In this document: positions 1 to 9,310 of the stretch, piece after piece
Numbering within the stretch: position 1 is the first letter of the stretch
How the letters are laid out: each line of letters starts with the position of its first letter
Origin: Trachelipus rathkii
Lineage: Eukaryota > Arthropoda > Malacostraca > Isopoda > Trachelipodidae
DNA length: 10,000 bases
Assembly (NCBI GenBank): GCA_015478945.1
Contig: JABUQX010061721.1
Span: 1-10,000, forward strand
Direction: 5' to 3'
Position numbers and translations under genes: made by a program
The notes under the pieces: generated by a model
Databases searched by the model: none
Told to the model about the DNA's origin: nothing
Seen by the model: only the letters and a program-made list of their open reading frames with translations

Positions 1-239
1 AGGATGAAGAAGTGAGTGTTTCATTGTCACATAAGAAGACTGCTGATGAATGTGTATAAATCAGACATTCCAGAATTTTATTTATATTAATTTTAGTAAT
101 TATCGATATTCATTGCATGCTGGAAACGTGATAATAATAAACAAAAATTGAAAGGCTTGGAACTTACTGCAATTGATCATAATAATGAATAATTTTATAC
201 TTTCAAACACTACATAATAGTTAAATCAACGGGCCTAAC
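1..239. other. AT-rich non-coding sequence
   Basis: No open frame of useful length, no repeat array and no RNA gene could be recognised here. The composition is AT-rich but not strictly low-complexity. Confidence 0.6.
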
Positions 240-1560
240 TTGTCCCGTATTAATATGTATCATCTACCTTATATGGATTATAATTATTTATAATTTTATG
301 TATATTATATGTATGATATGTATATATAAATATATGAAATAGTGAAATTAAGATAGTAGTGGTATTGTTATACGGCGGGGATATTAGTATAGTTGTATTA
401 GAATGAATTATAATAGTAATAGATGGAAGCAGAGTATGTAGATAGGGTATGCCCTATATATAGTAGTCTTTAATTATTAATTCATACATAATTCTAGCTG
501 TATAAAAATTGAAAAAGTAAGTTCGCTATAGAAGCTTACATTTTCATAGTTATGGCGAAGTATATTCTGTATACAAGACGCCAACATCGTTTTTGCCTGA
601 TTATAGGAGAAATAAGAGTTGAAGAAACAATGAGTACAAGAGTGTCGCCGTGGGTACAGTTTTTGCTTGTTGTTATACCTATGAACAAAATTGGTGAAAA
701 TATTTTTCTCAGGGCGATAAGATACATATGGTGTGTAATAAGCATATATAGTTAACGTATTAAGATATAATAGATAGATATATATATAGGTATTATTATA
801 TATATTAATATGGGTATATATTTAGTTAGTAAGCGTTAAGTAAGATACAATACCACGGCTATGATAATATATATAATGATATTATAATTAAGTAATTAAT
901 AGATGGTATAATATGTAGACTAGACTGGATACAAATAGATTGTTCTTGAAAGATTTTAATATCTTATATATTATATAGTGATATAATTATAATAGTATTT
1001 AGGAATATGTATAATTAATAATAGTATAGTAGAAGTATAACTAAGGAATAATGATATAAATTGACCTAAGAGTTATATGTAATATATATACGTATAAGAG
1101 TAATATAATGATTGATATATATATAATGGTATAGCATAAATGGTAATATATAACTGTAGTAGTATATGGCTTGGTATATATGGAATTATTATAAATATAC
1201 TTCATATTGTTGGAATGTATCACCAATATATACAAGGAACTAATAGACTGAGTGTCAGCATATATTGGTAGTCCTTAGTCACATACTGAAGGGTTATATA
1301 TTATGTTGTATATTATTATATTATATAATACTTAGTTTATATATATATAATATTATCATACTGTTTTAAATAGTTAATATATTTAATGATAGTTAATATA
1401 TAGTAGTGAAACTATTGGTCTGGAATAAGAGATAGTTAATATATATTAATATATATATATATAGTAATATTATAATTAAATTATATTACATATATATATG
1501 TAATCATTCATGATTTTACCAACACTCACTGATATATATATGGAGACAGAGAGAATAAGT
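240..1560. other. AT-rich low-complexity block, G-biased on the plus strand
   Basis: This block consists of irregular TATA, TAG, GTA and TAAT runs without a clean repeat unit. On the plus strand G clearly exceeds C: the 60-base row starting at 1381 has about 12 G and 2 C, and the row at 1081 about 8 G and 2 C. Short open frames, such as the minus frame at 1041-1235, encode only Ile/Tyr/Thr-rich strings expected from TA-rich DNA and are not called. It may be strongly decayed microsatellite or satellite DNA. Confidence 0.55.
500..760. other. Less AT-rich island inside the low-complexity block; no gene called
   Basis: About 250 bases of more balanced composition sit inside the TATA-rich block. 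Short open frames occur on both strands over the same bases: plus 552-755, 67 codons, and minus 536-745, 69 codons. Neither translation shows a motif I recognise. Overlapping frames of equal length on both strands are typical of chance. The island could be a fragment of an old transposable element or ordinary unique sequence. Confidence 0.3.
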
Positions 1561-2010
1561 TTAAATAAATACTTAAGATTATTGTTATTGTTTTTGCGTA
1601 AGATTATTTGTTAAATCCTTATTCTCATTAGAATCAGTTGCAATATATTAAAATTCATGTTAAAACGAAATTGACAACTAAAAATTCTTGAAAGGGGGTG
1701 ATATTTCACATCATATGATTTTTCGAATCAAATAAGAATAATTGTCTTGATTTAAAAATAAAGAAAAAAATAAGTGTATGAAAGACGTCGAGTCTTTAAG
1801 TCTTGAAATTATGCATTTTGTGCAGTCGACATCCTTTTAACATTATATAGAATTTGGCCTAAAAATTTATTATGTAGTAATCCGACCTGAGTAGCACACA
1901 TTCTTTTATTAAAAAATCTTAAAATTATGATATTATTTATTACTTAAGCTGTTACTAGTATACGCTTTCCTCTAAATATTTTAATAAAAACAAAAATTAT
2001 TTAAGGTATT
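1561..2010. other. AT-rich non-coding sequence before the GA tract
   Basis: This is mixed AT-rich sequence with scattered A-runs and T-runs. No open frame longer than about 60 codons, tRNA-like cloverleaf or repeat array is visible. Confidence 0.55.
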
Positions 2011-2037
2011 GGAGGAGAGAGAGAGAGAGAGAGAGAG

Positions 2038-2099
<62 letters not shown>

Positions 2100-2450
2100 T
2101 AGAGAGATGAGAGAGGAGAGAGAGACAGATGAGAGCATGAGTAGACACTGAGAGATCATCAGAGAGACAGAGAGGAAGGGTAGAGAGAGAGTAGAGAGAG
2201 AGAGAGAGACAGAGAGAGAGAGACGAGAGAGAGAGAGAAGAGGAGGGGAAAGGAGGGGGGGGGAAGAAGAGGCAGACTCAAACAGATAGAATTGATAGAT
2301 AGATAGATAGATAAGATAGATAGATAAGATAGATAGATAAGATAGATAGAGATGATGCAGAGAGAAGGAAGAGGGAGAAGAATGAAGAGAGAGCAGAGGA
2401 GAGATAGAGAGAGAGAAGAAGAGAGAGAGAGAAGAAGAGAGAGAGAGTGT
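2011..2450 (+). repeat. Long (GA)n purine microsatellite, interrupted
   Basis: Nearly uninterrupted GA dinucleotides run from 2011 to about 2100 and continue, with T, C and GG interruptions, to about 2450. The plus strand is almost all purine, so the tract could adopt triplex (H-DNA) structure; this is a known property of such tracts. The interior holds a GATA block (2294-2350) and a nine-G run at 2255-2263. The minus-strand open frame across it (2159-2551, 130 codons) is Ser/Leu-rich only because CTCTCT translates that way. It is a repeat shadow. Confidence 0.95.
2294..2350 (+). repeat. (GATA)n array with a 13-base higher-order period
   Basis: The block begins with perfect GATA units. It then settles into a 13-base unit, GATAGATAGATAA: the GATAA breaks end at 2314, 2327 and 2340, exactly 13 apart. 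It lies wholly inside the GA tract, making a compound microsatellite. Confidence 0.9.
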
Positions 2451-2523
2451 CTACTTTTCGAAATAATTAATCTATTAACCTTATATTTCAATGTCCATTG
2501 AATAATCTTTGAAAAAATTTCAT

Positions 2524-2536
2524 CCCCCCCCACCCC
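2524..2536 (+). repeat. Short C-run (C8-A-C4)
   Basis: Eight C, one A and four C occur just after the purine tract, in otherwise AT-rich DNA. The minus strand therefore carries an isolated G-run. No function is claimed. Confidence 0.7.
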
Positions 2537-2550
2537 AAGAATTTTCCACA

Positions 2551-3049
2551 CCCTACGCTAATATATATATATATATATTCTCAATATATATAGGTATGAT
2601 GGTTATATTGATATGTAAACAATGTAGTAGAATAAGTAGTATATGATAGATGATTAAGCTAGTGATTTATTATATAGTATATAAAGTTGATTAATATATA
2701 TATAATTATAGTGTAGGTGAAGTGTATGTACTTAGTTGAGATATTCGATACTAGTTAGCTGCGTAAGTATTATGATGATCGCGCCCTGCTTTAACGATTC
2801 GAAACGCAAATAAAATAAATGACGCTAGGAACTGATTGTTTCTGTTTTTGTTCTATAACAGAATTATGTAATAGATATTCGTATATAATATGAAATATAA
2901 ATTGACTGGAGGAGAGAAATGTTAGATTGGCAGAGGCGAGAGTGAAAATATGATCTAGAGTAAAAGATATATATCTAAGGTACAAGCATAGTATAGTATT
3001 AAGTTATTTAGTATAATATATAAATATATTATATAGTTGTAGGCCAGAC
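2551..3049. other. AT-rich non-coding block with a short (AT)n run
   Basis: A short AT run lies at about 2561-2578. The rest is TATA- and TAG-rich sequence resembling 240-1560, again with more G than C on the plus strand. Minus-strand open frames at 2791-2985 and 2955-3194 show no recognised domain. Confidence 0.5.
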
Positions 3050-3205
3050 ACTGTTTTGAAATCTTAATTAACATAACGAAGAGAGCACACGAGGGTTTTA
3101 GAGCTCGAAGCAACATCGGACGAGATCCTTTAATTACAAGAATCAACACGAACGTTTGTGTCGGCGAAATCACGAGGCTGGTATTGCACATCATACGGGC
3201 TCCAA
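3050..3205. other. Less AT-rich island, unrecognised
   Basis: This short island has clearly higher GC than its surroundings. It contains CG dinucleotides and non-repetitive sequence. Two minus-strand frames cross it (2955-3194 and 3130-3312). Their translations over the island are not low-complexity, for example PYDVQYQPRDFADTNVRVDS in the second, but I recognise no family. It could be a decayed exon or transposon fragment, a conserved non-coding element, or chance. Confidence 0.3.
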
Positions 3206-4720
3206 ATTAATAAAACTAAAAAAAGAACTAAGATACATATATAATGAATACGATATGAATACATTGTATAATAACTAAAACATTTGAAAGCACTTAATTC
3301 AGAAAATGACATACAGTTTGTTTTTAAATTAAGTCAAAGTAAAAAAAGTAAAATTAAGAGAATAGATAACGTCAATACACTGCAATGGTTAGTATTAAAA
3401 TTTATAATTAACTCCTGCATTATCAAAAATGAAGTAAGTGGTATTGTACTACAATTATTATGAGGGGTAACCTTTTCAAAATTGAGTAATTATAGTCGGT
3501 TCCTATTTTTTATAAACAGATGAAATGAACACGTGCAGGAACTTAATAGCGTTAGTCACATGAAAGGATGTGATTAACACTCGGAAAAAAACCAAAAATA
3601 CAAGAGTGAAGAAAAATGATGGCACTTTTTCACCTGTAGAGGAAAAAGCATGAAGTATGTCTTAAACGGGCAACTAACGTTCTTGAAGGTAGGCTAGATG
3701 TCAGAAAAGACTTTTTAAATTTAGGTCACTGTGTTTTTTGCGTTCTCTTGTTTAGGGTTCTTTTCGGCTCTCAGAATTTTTTGTTTGTAAAGGAAAGAAT
3801 GGTTGGTTGTCGTGTTGCAGCGTGGATAGAAGAGAGAATGGGAGTGTTAAGGGGGGAATTGTGAGTATAAGTTCATAGAGAATGCGCTGTGGAAACACCT
3901 CTGTGTTCATACTAGTACAGATACTATCTTACGATTTGAATAGCTTGGCCCGTCAAAGTAGCTTCTCAACCATCTATCAAAAGTCACAGTGCATACATAA
4001 CAGCCCGTATTACAATTGAATTTTAAATAAATAACCGCATACGAGGATCCGGAATACCGAGGGCTGTCTTTTCAATTCTCAATGATTACAAAAAAGAGCA
4101 ACTCTGAGTTAGGAGCGATTTAGAAATAAATATTGATGTTTTAATTGTGGAGAAACGCTCATCTCTAGTGGATAATAAAACGTGAGCAAGGCTCTTTTTT
4201 GCGGTAAGATATTCAGTTGTAATGCTCGCTTCACTCATCACATTTCACACGCAGCTACCTTTACAGACCCGCTGAATACACAATCAACTTCAGATTATAG
4301 ATGATTACAATGAGAATAATTAGGAGGGTGAGGGATCTAATTGCGTATTACAGAAGATTAGATTTAAAATCTAAATAGATAATCTATACTGTTTTATGTA
4401 AGAGTACGAAGACGATGAAAGGTTGCTTGATATCCGAAATCGAAAAACGAATTCTGAACAGAAATGATACAAGTTCCTGTTGTGTATACAAACACTATAC
4501 TACATTAGCAAGTGGAAGATACGATGAATTAGCGCTTGATAGTGATAAAAGGGTTTATAACTATTACACAATTTGAAAGCAAGGGTGGGATGGACTAAAT
4601 AGTATATTAAGGCTGAATAGTCCTCGTAAAAAGAGATCTTTTTCTAAAGATAATCTGACTGGTGGATAAATTCTTGATGAGGTTTTCATGATAATAAACC
4701 AAATCCGACAAAAAAGGAAG
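3206..4720. other. Unique-looking intergenic sequence, no gene seen
   Basis: Here is about 1.5 kb of AT-rich but non-repetitive DNA. All six frames are broken by frequent stops, with no open frame over about 60 codons beyond the minus frame ending near 3312. Short palindromes occur, such as TCACAT...ATGTGA near 3556-3573 and GAGC-AAG-GCTC at 4184-4194, but none is large enough to call. I recognise no transposon terminus, tRNA or splice-bounded exon. Confidence 0.5.
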
Positions 4721-6136
4721 GGAGTTCTCAGCCCATAATATAGTATAATATATATAATACTCTATATAACTCTACATCTTAATACTTATATAAACAAATT
4801 TAAATAAATTACTATAATATAAAAAAAAAAAGACAAAAGAATGCCTATATATATATACTATATAATACCCAAACCATCAATGTATACTTGAATACTTTTA
4901 TAACTAATAAAAATTACCTATACTATTAATATAATATACTATATACTACTAATATATGAAACCCCCTTAGACATGTAAGAATAAAATATTAATTTCACCT
5001 ATATAACATAATAGTATGATCATCTATTAAGATTTGATAGTTAATAATCATACGAATTATTATATAATTATACTGCATATATATAAGATACTTACTTATG
5101 ATACCTATTATATCACGACACTATATATATATATATACTATACTAGTATCTAATATAATTAAATATATTACTATATATATATCTATAAAAGACAATATAA
5201 TAATCTAATATATATCTATACTGTTAAACTATTAACTATAATTACGTGTATTATATAATAGATCCTCCTTCTTTCCGCAGACCTCTACTGACGTATATAT
5301 GACGTATACAGTCTATTTCAGTATAATCTCATCTATAATATATCCCTTTACCCCCATAAATAAACATATTACACTATATCTATTATTCTTACTCAAAATA
5401 ACACATATCATACACCTTTATTTACCTCATACAAGCTATCAAATTATATGCTACAAACAACCTTAGCTATACTATATACTAACATACAAATCACCTATAT
5501 ATAAATAACTCCAGCCCCCTACTTACTACGCATAATAATATGTGCAGTTTTATCATAGATACTTCTCACACTACATTAAAAGTCTGCAAAGTTCTTGAGC
5601 GAAACATTTATATATATTTATACAAACAAAATCAATCTATTCTAACAGATTTCTAACTTAAAGAACCTAAAAGTAAAATATAACTCGTTAATAAATTATA
5701 ATCTAATCAAACAGTTGCAAACTACTCTTTTTTGTTCCATAATAACAAATTCTTATAGTTATACAAACTCTAATCTCAGAACTGTTTTGATATATGTGAT
5801 ATTATTCTACCATAATTTTATATTATATTAAATGTAAAAAGGTCAAAGAAGATTTAACTCTCCATCAGCGGGATTCTGATACACATTGACTTCCGTGATA
5901 GTCTAGCAGATAGGTAACTATATAATACCTATAAGGATGTCTTATACCTAAACCATAGTAGTATATATAACATCTAAACGTTTACTACTACTATACTACA
6001 TAATAATAAGTATAACGTTTCAAGCGTAGTTTCTAAGCATATATTTTGCAAAACTTCAACATTAATTAATAGCTCATATTATTGATATAGATAATTAGCT
6101 TAGATAAACTTAATATATATACTATCTCAGAATCTA

Positions 6137-6142
<6 letters not shown>
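4721..6142. other. AT-rich low-complexity block, C-biased on the plus strand
   Basis: This is an irregular mix of TATA, CTATA, ACTA and TAATA runs. C greatly exceeds G on the plus strand: the 60-base row at 5461 has about 18 C and 2 G, and the row at 5161 about 5 C and 1 G. The bias is opposite to that of 240-1560. A run of 12 A lies near 4822-4833. No open frame is worth calling. Confidence 0.55.

Positions 6143-6175
<33 letters not shown>
6143..6175. repeat. (TA)n microsatellite, about 33 bases
   Basis: This is a perfect TA dinucleotide run. It is self-complementary and so can form a cruciform or hairpin. Confidence 0.95.
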
Positions 6176-6180
<5 letters not shown>

Positions 6181-6307
6181 ATACCTATATTTAACTCAGA
6201 GAATTCGGGACTTATGATGCGATATATACCTGGTGATACATCCATAGTGGATTACACTATATTATCTAATAGTAATAATAATTTTATATACTTTTTTGTG
6301 TGTGTGA

Positions 6308-6592
6308 ATATATATCTATATATATATATATATATATATTATATACTATATATTATATACGATATATATATATAATATATATATATATAGATCACATAAA
6401 AAATATACCTAGTAAAAATAGATATTTCAGTCTCTTGTGATTATAAGTATACAATACTTATATATATATATATTATATTATATATATATATATATATACT
6501 ATATAGTATATTATATATTATAATATATATATATATATATATAATATAATTATATATATATATATATAATATACTATATATATATATATAAT
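6308..6592. repeat. Interrupted (TA)n blocks
   Basis: Two stretches dominated by TA repeats (about 6308-6389 and 6459-6592) are separated by about 70 bases of mixed sequence. Interruptions such as TATTATA, ATAATA and ACTATA suggest an ageing array. It ends abruptly at 6592, just before a higher-complexity segment that leads into the PLE relic. Confidence 0.9.
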
Positions 6593-6596
6593 CTTA

Positions 6597-7090
6597 TCAA
6601 GGGCGCTCAGTGACAGGTTGCAGGTTTGCGTAACCACCATTTTATACAACTAGCAACTAGTATGCAACTATTTATTATTTTTTATTCTTATTTTTTTTAA
6701 TAGGATTAAATATTAAAGAAATTAAATTGCATCTTATTATAATAACACTCCAATGATTTATTATTTAATGGGAAAAAAACTTCATCAAATTTTGGTTAGT
6801 TCAAATGTCAAACCAATATGTATAAGCCCTATACATTTTGGACTAGAGGAATGTGTGGGAAAATATGACAGCGTCGACGCTTTATAAGTACAACTTGTGG
6901 TTGCACATCATGAACAACCGCTTTGTTTTCGTTAGTGAAATTCAAATTTGTAAATACGAAACAATTTTCAAAAATAGCTCTCGTGTTTCAAAATTTATCG
7001 TCTCGGACAAAAAATTCTGGATGTGTCAAATGTATATGTTGAAATTTAGTTTTTCTTTGGAACTTGAAGTGTATAGTATATTTTGTTTTG
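6597..7090. other. Unrecognised flank left of the PLE relic
   Basis: Non-repetitive sequence starts abruptly after the TA block. It contains an imperfect hairpin at 6813-6841 (11-bp arms with one mismatch, 7-base loop). A plus-strand open frame (6853-7176, 107 codons) begins here but runs on into the antisense of the PLE fragment after 7091. Its reading is therefore at best chimeric, and I do not call it a gene. The segment may belong to another decayed mobile element or to the original target site. Confidence 0.4.
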
Positions 7091-7439
7091 TTACTCAAGC
7101 CTTGTTTTTGAAGGAAGAAAGAGTCGTGAAATTGGAAGAAGCTATGTTTAAGAGTGAGTTGAATAAGTTCTTGTAGTAGGGGGAAGGGGTAAGATAGTTG
7201 TATGTAGTGTGTTGTAATGTATGCTTGAAGTAAGTTTAGGGTTGTGTCTACGGAGAAGGAGGTGAATAGGGAACATACATCAAAATTGTAGAAACTGTGG
7301 GTGCAATGATTTAGATGTTGTGCTTTTTGGATAAAGTCAGTGCTGTTTTTTAAGTGTGTGTGAGAAATGTTGTTTATTAAGAGTTTGAGTTGTGTGGCAA
7401 TTCAAGCTGAGAGTTTACATGTAGGGCAATTTGTATTTG
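7091..7439 (-). pseudogene. Penelope-like RT fragment, upstream core (minus strand)
   Basis: Read on the minus strand, one frame is stop-free from 7401 down past 7091. It gives RT-like sequence: an INNISHTHLKNSTDFIQK segment, then NFDVCSLFTSFSVDTTL, then ELIQLTLKHSFFQFHDSF. FDV..LFTS.PVD is the motif A region of PLE RTs; its Asp codon lies at 7281-7279. The following LxLKHxxFxF segment is also characteristic of the family. Upstream, NCPTCKLSA followed by a stop (TGA at 7404-7402) looks like the family's PTYKLA-type segment with a Trp codon mutated. The fragment lacks the N-terminal part of the protein and everything after the point preceding the MGSPLSP motif. At 7091 the similarity stops and the frame continues into unrelated flank, to a stop at 6990-6988. 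Assignment to PLE is from remembered family motifs, not a search. Confidence 0.75.
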
Positions 7440-7585
7440 AAACTTACTTCAAACATACATTACAACACACAACATACAACTATCTTACACCTTCCCCCTA
7501 CTACAAGAACTTATTCAACTCACTCTTAAACATAGCTTCTTTCAATTTCACGACTCTTTCTCCTTCAAAAAGAAGGCTTGAGTAA
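7091..7585. repeat. Inverted repeat: arms 7091-7237 and 7440-7585
   Basis: The reverse complement of 7091-7237 aligns to 7440-7585 with five substitutions and one 1-base gap over 147 positions, about 96% identity. The spacer is 202 bases (7238-7439) and belongs to the minus-strand PLE copy. Both arms stop matching at the same base, after the shared GAGTAA. The arms are duplicated RT coding sequence rather than transposon terminal repeats. Confidence 0.93.
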
Positions 7586-8257
7586 TGGGTTGACCTCTGT
7601 CTCTCATACTCAGCAACATCTACATGGAACTCAAAGAACACAACTTCATACTCTCACACCCCCTTCTACACAACGCAACCTGGTTAAGGTACGTTGACAA
7701 CATTTTCATTGCTATTCCACACAACACAGACCCAAAAAAAATCCTCCAACACATAAACAATATACACCCATCCATAAAACACACGCTTGAACTTCCTAAC
7801 AATTCCACCTTACCTTATCTCGACACTCTCATCTCTTGGCAAAATTCACTTTAACTAAACTTCTCGATATACAGAAAACCCACCTCCACATCTTCTTACA
7901 TACACTGGTTCTCCACCCACTCCACTACAATAAATAGCTACACTCACATCCCTATACTAAAGAGCCTTCCGTCTTTGCTCACCACAACACATCAACAATG
8001 AAAAAAACTTCATACATAACACTTTCAAAAAAGTACAATATCTTACTCACCTTATAAACAAATTCTTCCACAAAGCTAAAAACAAATATTATAATTGCAA
8101 CACCACCACAAACAACACCACTACCAAAAAAACTTATCTTCCTACACCCACCACTAACACGCATAGCATAAAAAACATATACCTCGACACTTCATTCTCA
8201 CACCCTCAAACACTATATCCCTTAAACTACGGCGAGGAAACGTTTCGGCACTTTTAA
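7440..8257 (+). pseudogene. Penelope-like RT fragment, downstream core (plus strand)
   Basis: The fragment starts at the codons for NLLQTYITTH, in frame with the minus copy's NLLQAYITTH. It runs through ELIQLTLKHSFFQF to V-MG-stop-PLSLILSNIYMELKE (TGA at 7591-7593), where the family has MGSPLSP..NIYME. Next come WLRYVDNIFIAI (motif C; the second Asp of YVDD is Asn, codon 7699-7701), ILQHINNIHPSI, and LPYLDTLI. After a TAA at 7852-7854 comes FSIYRKPTSTSSYIHW. The frame then shifts by one base between about 7935 and 7957, with an in-frame TAA at 7958-7960. It resumes as RAFRLCSPQHINNEKNF and stays open to the stop at 8255-8257. An extra TGA lies at 7579-7581. The last stretch (LPTPTTNTHSIKNI) may match the thumb-proximal LPYIP region. 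No GIY-YIG domain is visible. It is clearly dead. Confidence 0.82.
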
Positions 8258-8591
8258 GATGCAAGCTTGTCAGACTTGCTGTCATGTTTCTTTTGATTTA
8301 TACTGAAGCTATTTCTGCTTCTGCGTCGGGTACAGGTACGTGTATGGGTTACTCAGAATGTGCAGTTCGCAAAACTTAGATAATTTTCTATAGTATAGAG
8401 TCAAATATTTTATTAAAATTCATTCTTTTATCAAACTTTTTATTCTAACCCTATTCCTATTCCTCTATCTTCATTTACATACTTTAATATCAAGTTTTAA
8501 CGGTCTATTTATAATAGATATCAAATGATATCCAACTCTGTTGGTTCTTATGTAGATCTCTGGTGGATAACCACCAGAAGTTATTTATACA
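8258..8591. other. Non-coding sequence with a cluster of short palindromes
   Basis: No coding similarity continues past 8257. Near the right end three inverted repeats lie close together: GATATC-aaat-GATATC at 8517-8532, CCAAC-tct-GTTGG at 8532-8544, and a perfect 8-bp stem, TCTGGTGG-ataa-CCACCAGA, at 8559-8578. They end a few bases before the TA array. They may be the end of a small mobile element or chance; no flanking duplication was identified. Confidence 0.45.
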
Positions 8592-8951
<360 letters not shown>

Positions 8952-9003
8952 CGTGTTGTGAGTAATGAGGTTAACAACCTTTAAGAAAATATCAAACTAC
9001 TGA

Positions 9004-9007
<4 letters not shown>

Positions 9008-9090
<83 letters not shown>

Positions 9091-9171
9091 CTCTTTCTCT
9101 CTCTCAGTGTGTATTTTTCTCTTAACTTTTCCCTCTCGCCATCTCTTTCTTTTCCTTTCTCTTTCTCTCTT
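9008..9171. repeat. (CT)n microsatellite and pyrimidine tract
   Basis: Pure CT dinucleotides run from 9008 to about 9071. They are followed by CTT-interrupted runs to 9105 and a looser pyrimidine-rich tail to about 9171. It is the complement of the GA type found at 2011-2450. The minus-strand frame at 8997-9200 (Arg/Glu repeats) is a repeat shadow. Confidence 0.93.
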
Positions 9172-9310
9172 AAATTCTGTGAATTTGAAGCTCTTTGCAT
9201 ATAATAGGTGACAGCTTCAACGATGAGAAATTGGCGAAGATCTCTCCCAGGTGTGTTGAAAAAGATTATGTGTAGGTTATTTATTTTAATTATATATCAA
9301 GTGATATTTT
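9172..9310. other. Short unique spacer
   Basis: No repeat, open frame or RNA feature is recognised between the pyrimidine tract and the degenerate repeat block. Confidence 0.5.

Larger units (their letters stand above)
7091..8257. mobile_element. Defective Penelope-like retroelement, head-to-head composite
   Basis: Two partial copies of one PLE reverse-transcriptase gene abut at about 7439/7440 and point away from each other. The left copy (minus) holds upstream RT sequence, and the right copy (plus) holds downstream RT sequence through the thumb-like region. They share about 147 bp, forming an inverted repeat. PLEs are a separate class of retroelements with a telomerase-like RT, and most carry a GIY-YIG endonuclease. 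They are known for 5'-truncated and inverted or tandem insertions. A twin-priming type event during insertion would give this geometry, as would a later inversion with duplication. No endonuclease domain, full-length frame or target-site duplication was identified. The limits are drawn from recognisable coding similarity, so the true element may extend further. Confidence 0.8.

Noticed and set aside
2242..2263. Possible G-quadruplex in the G-rich part of the purine tract
   Set aside because: There are only two long G runs (4 and 9) plus GG pairs. A stable four-tract, three-tetrad motif is not clearly present.
2159..2551. 130-codon minus-strand ORF rich in Ser and Leu
   Set aside because: It is the translation of the CT complement of the GA tract and the GATA array. 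No non-repeat domain is present.
4184..4200. GAGC-AAG-GCTC hairpin followed by six T, like an intrinsic terminator
   Set aside because: The stem is only 4 bp, there is no gene upstream, and the window looks eukaryotic.
6853..7176. 107-codon plus-strand ORF
   Set aside because: Its second part is antisense to the PLE reverse-transcriptase fragment and its first part is unrecognised flank. No motif supports a protein.
7367..7585. 72-codon plus-strand ORF over the PLE junction
   Set aside because: It is in the wrong frame for the RT fragment in 7440-7585 and runs antisense to the minus copy before that. It ends at the breakpoint and shows no motif.
7620..7808. 62-codon minus-strand ORF
   Set aside because: It is antisense to the YVDN-containing RT segment, which is the real coding strand.
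7979..8164. 61-codon minus-strand ORF
   Set aside because: It is antisense to the stop-free RT frame on the plus strand (7961-8257), which has family-like residues.
4659..8570. Shared 11-mer CTGGTGGATAA at 4659-4669 and 8560-8570
   Set aside because: A pair of matching 11-mers is expected by chance several times in 10 kb, and the flanks do not align.
8997..9200. 67-codon minus-strand ORF with Arg/Glu repeats
   Set aside because: It is the translation of the GA strand of the CT microsatellite.
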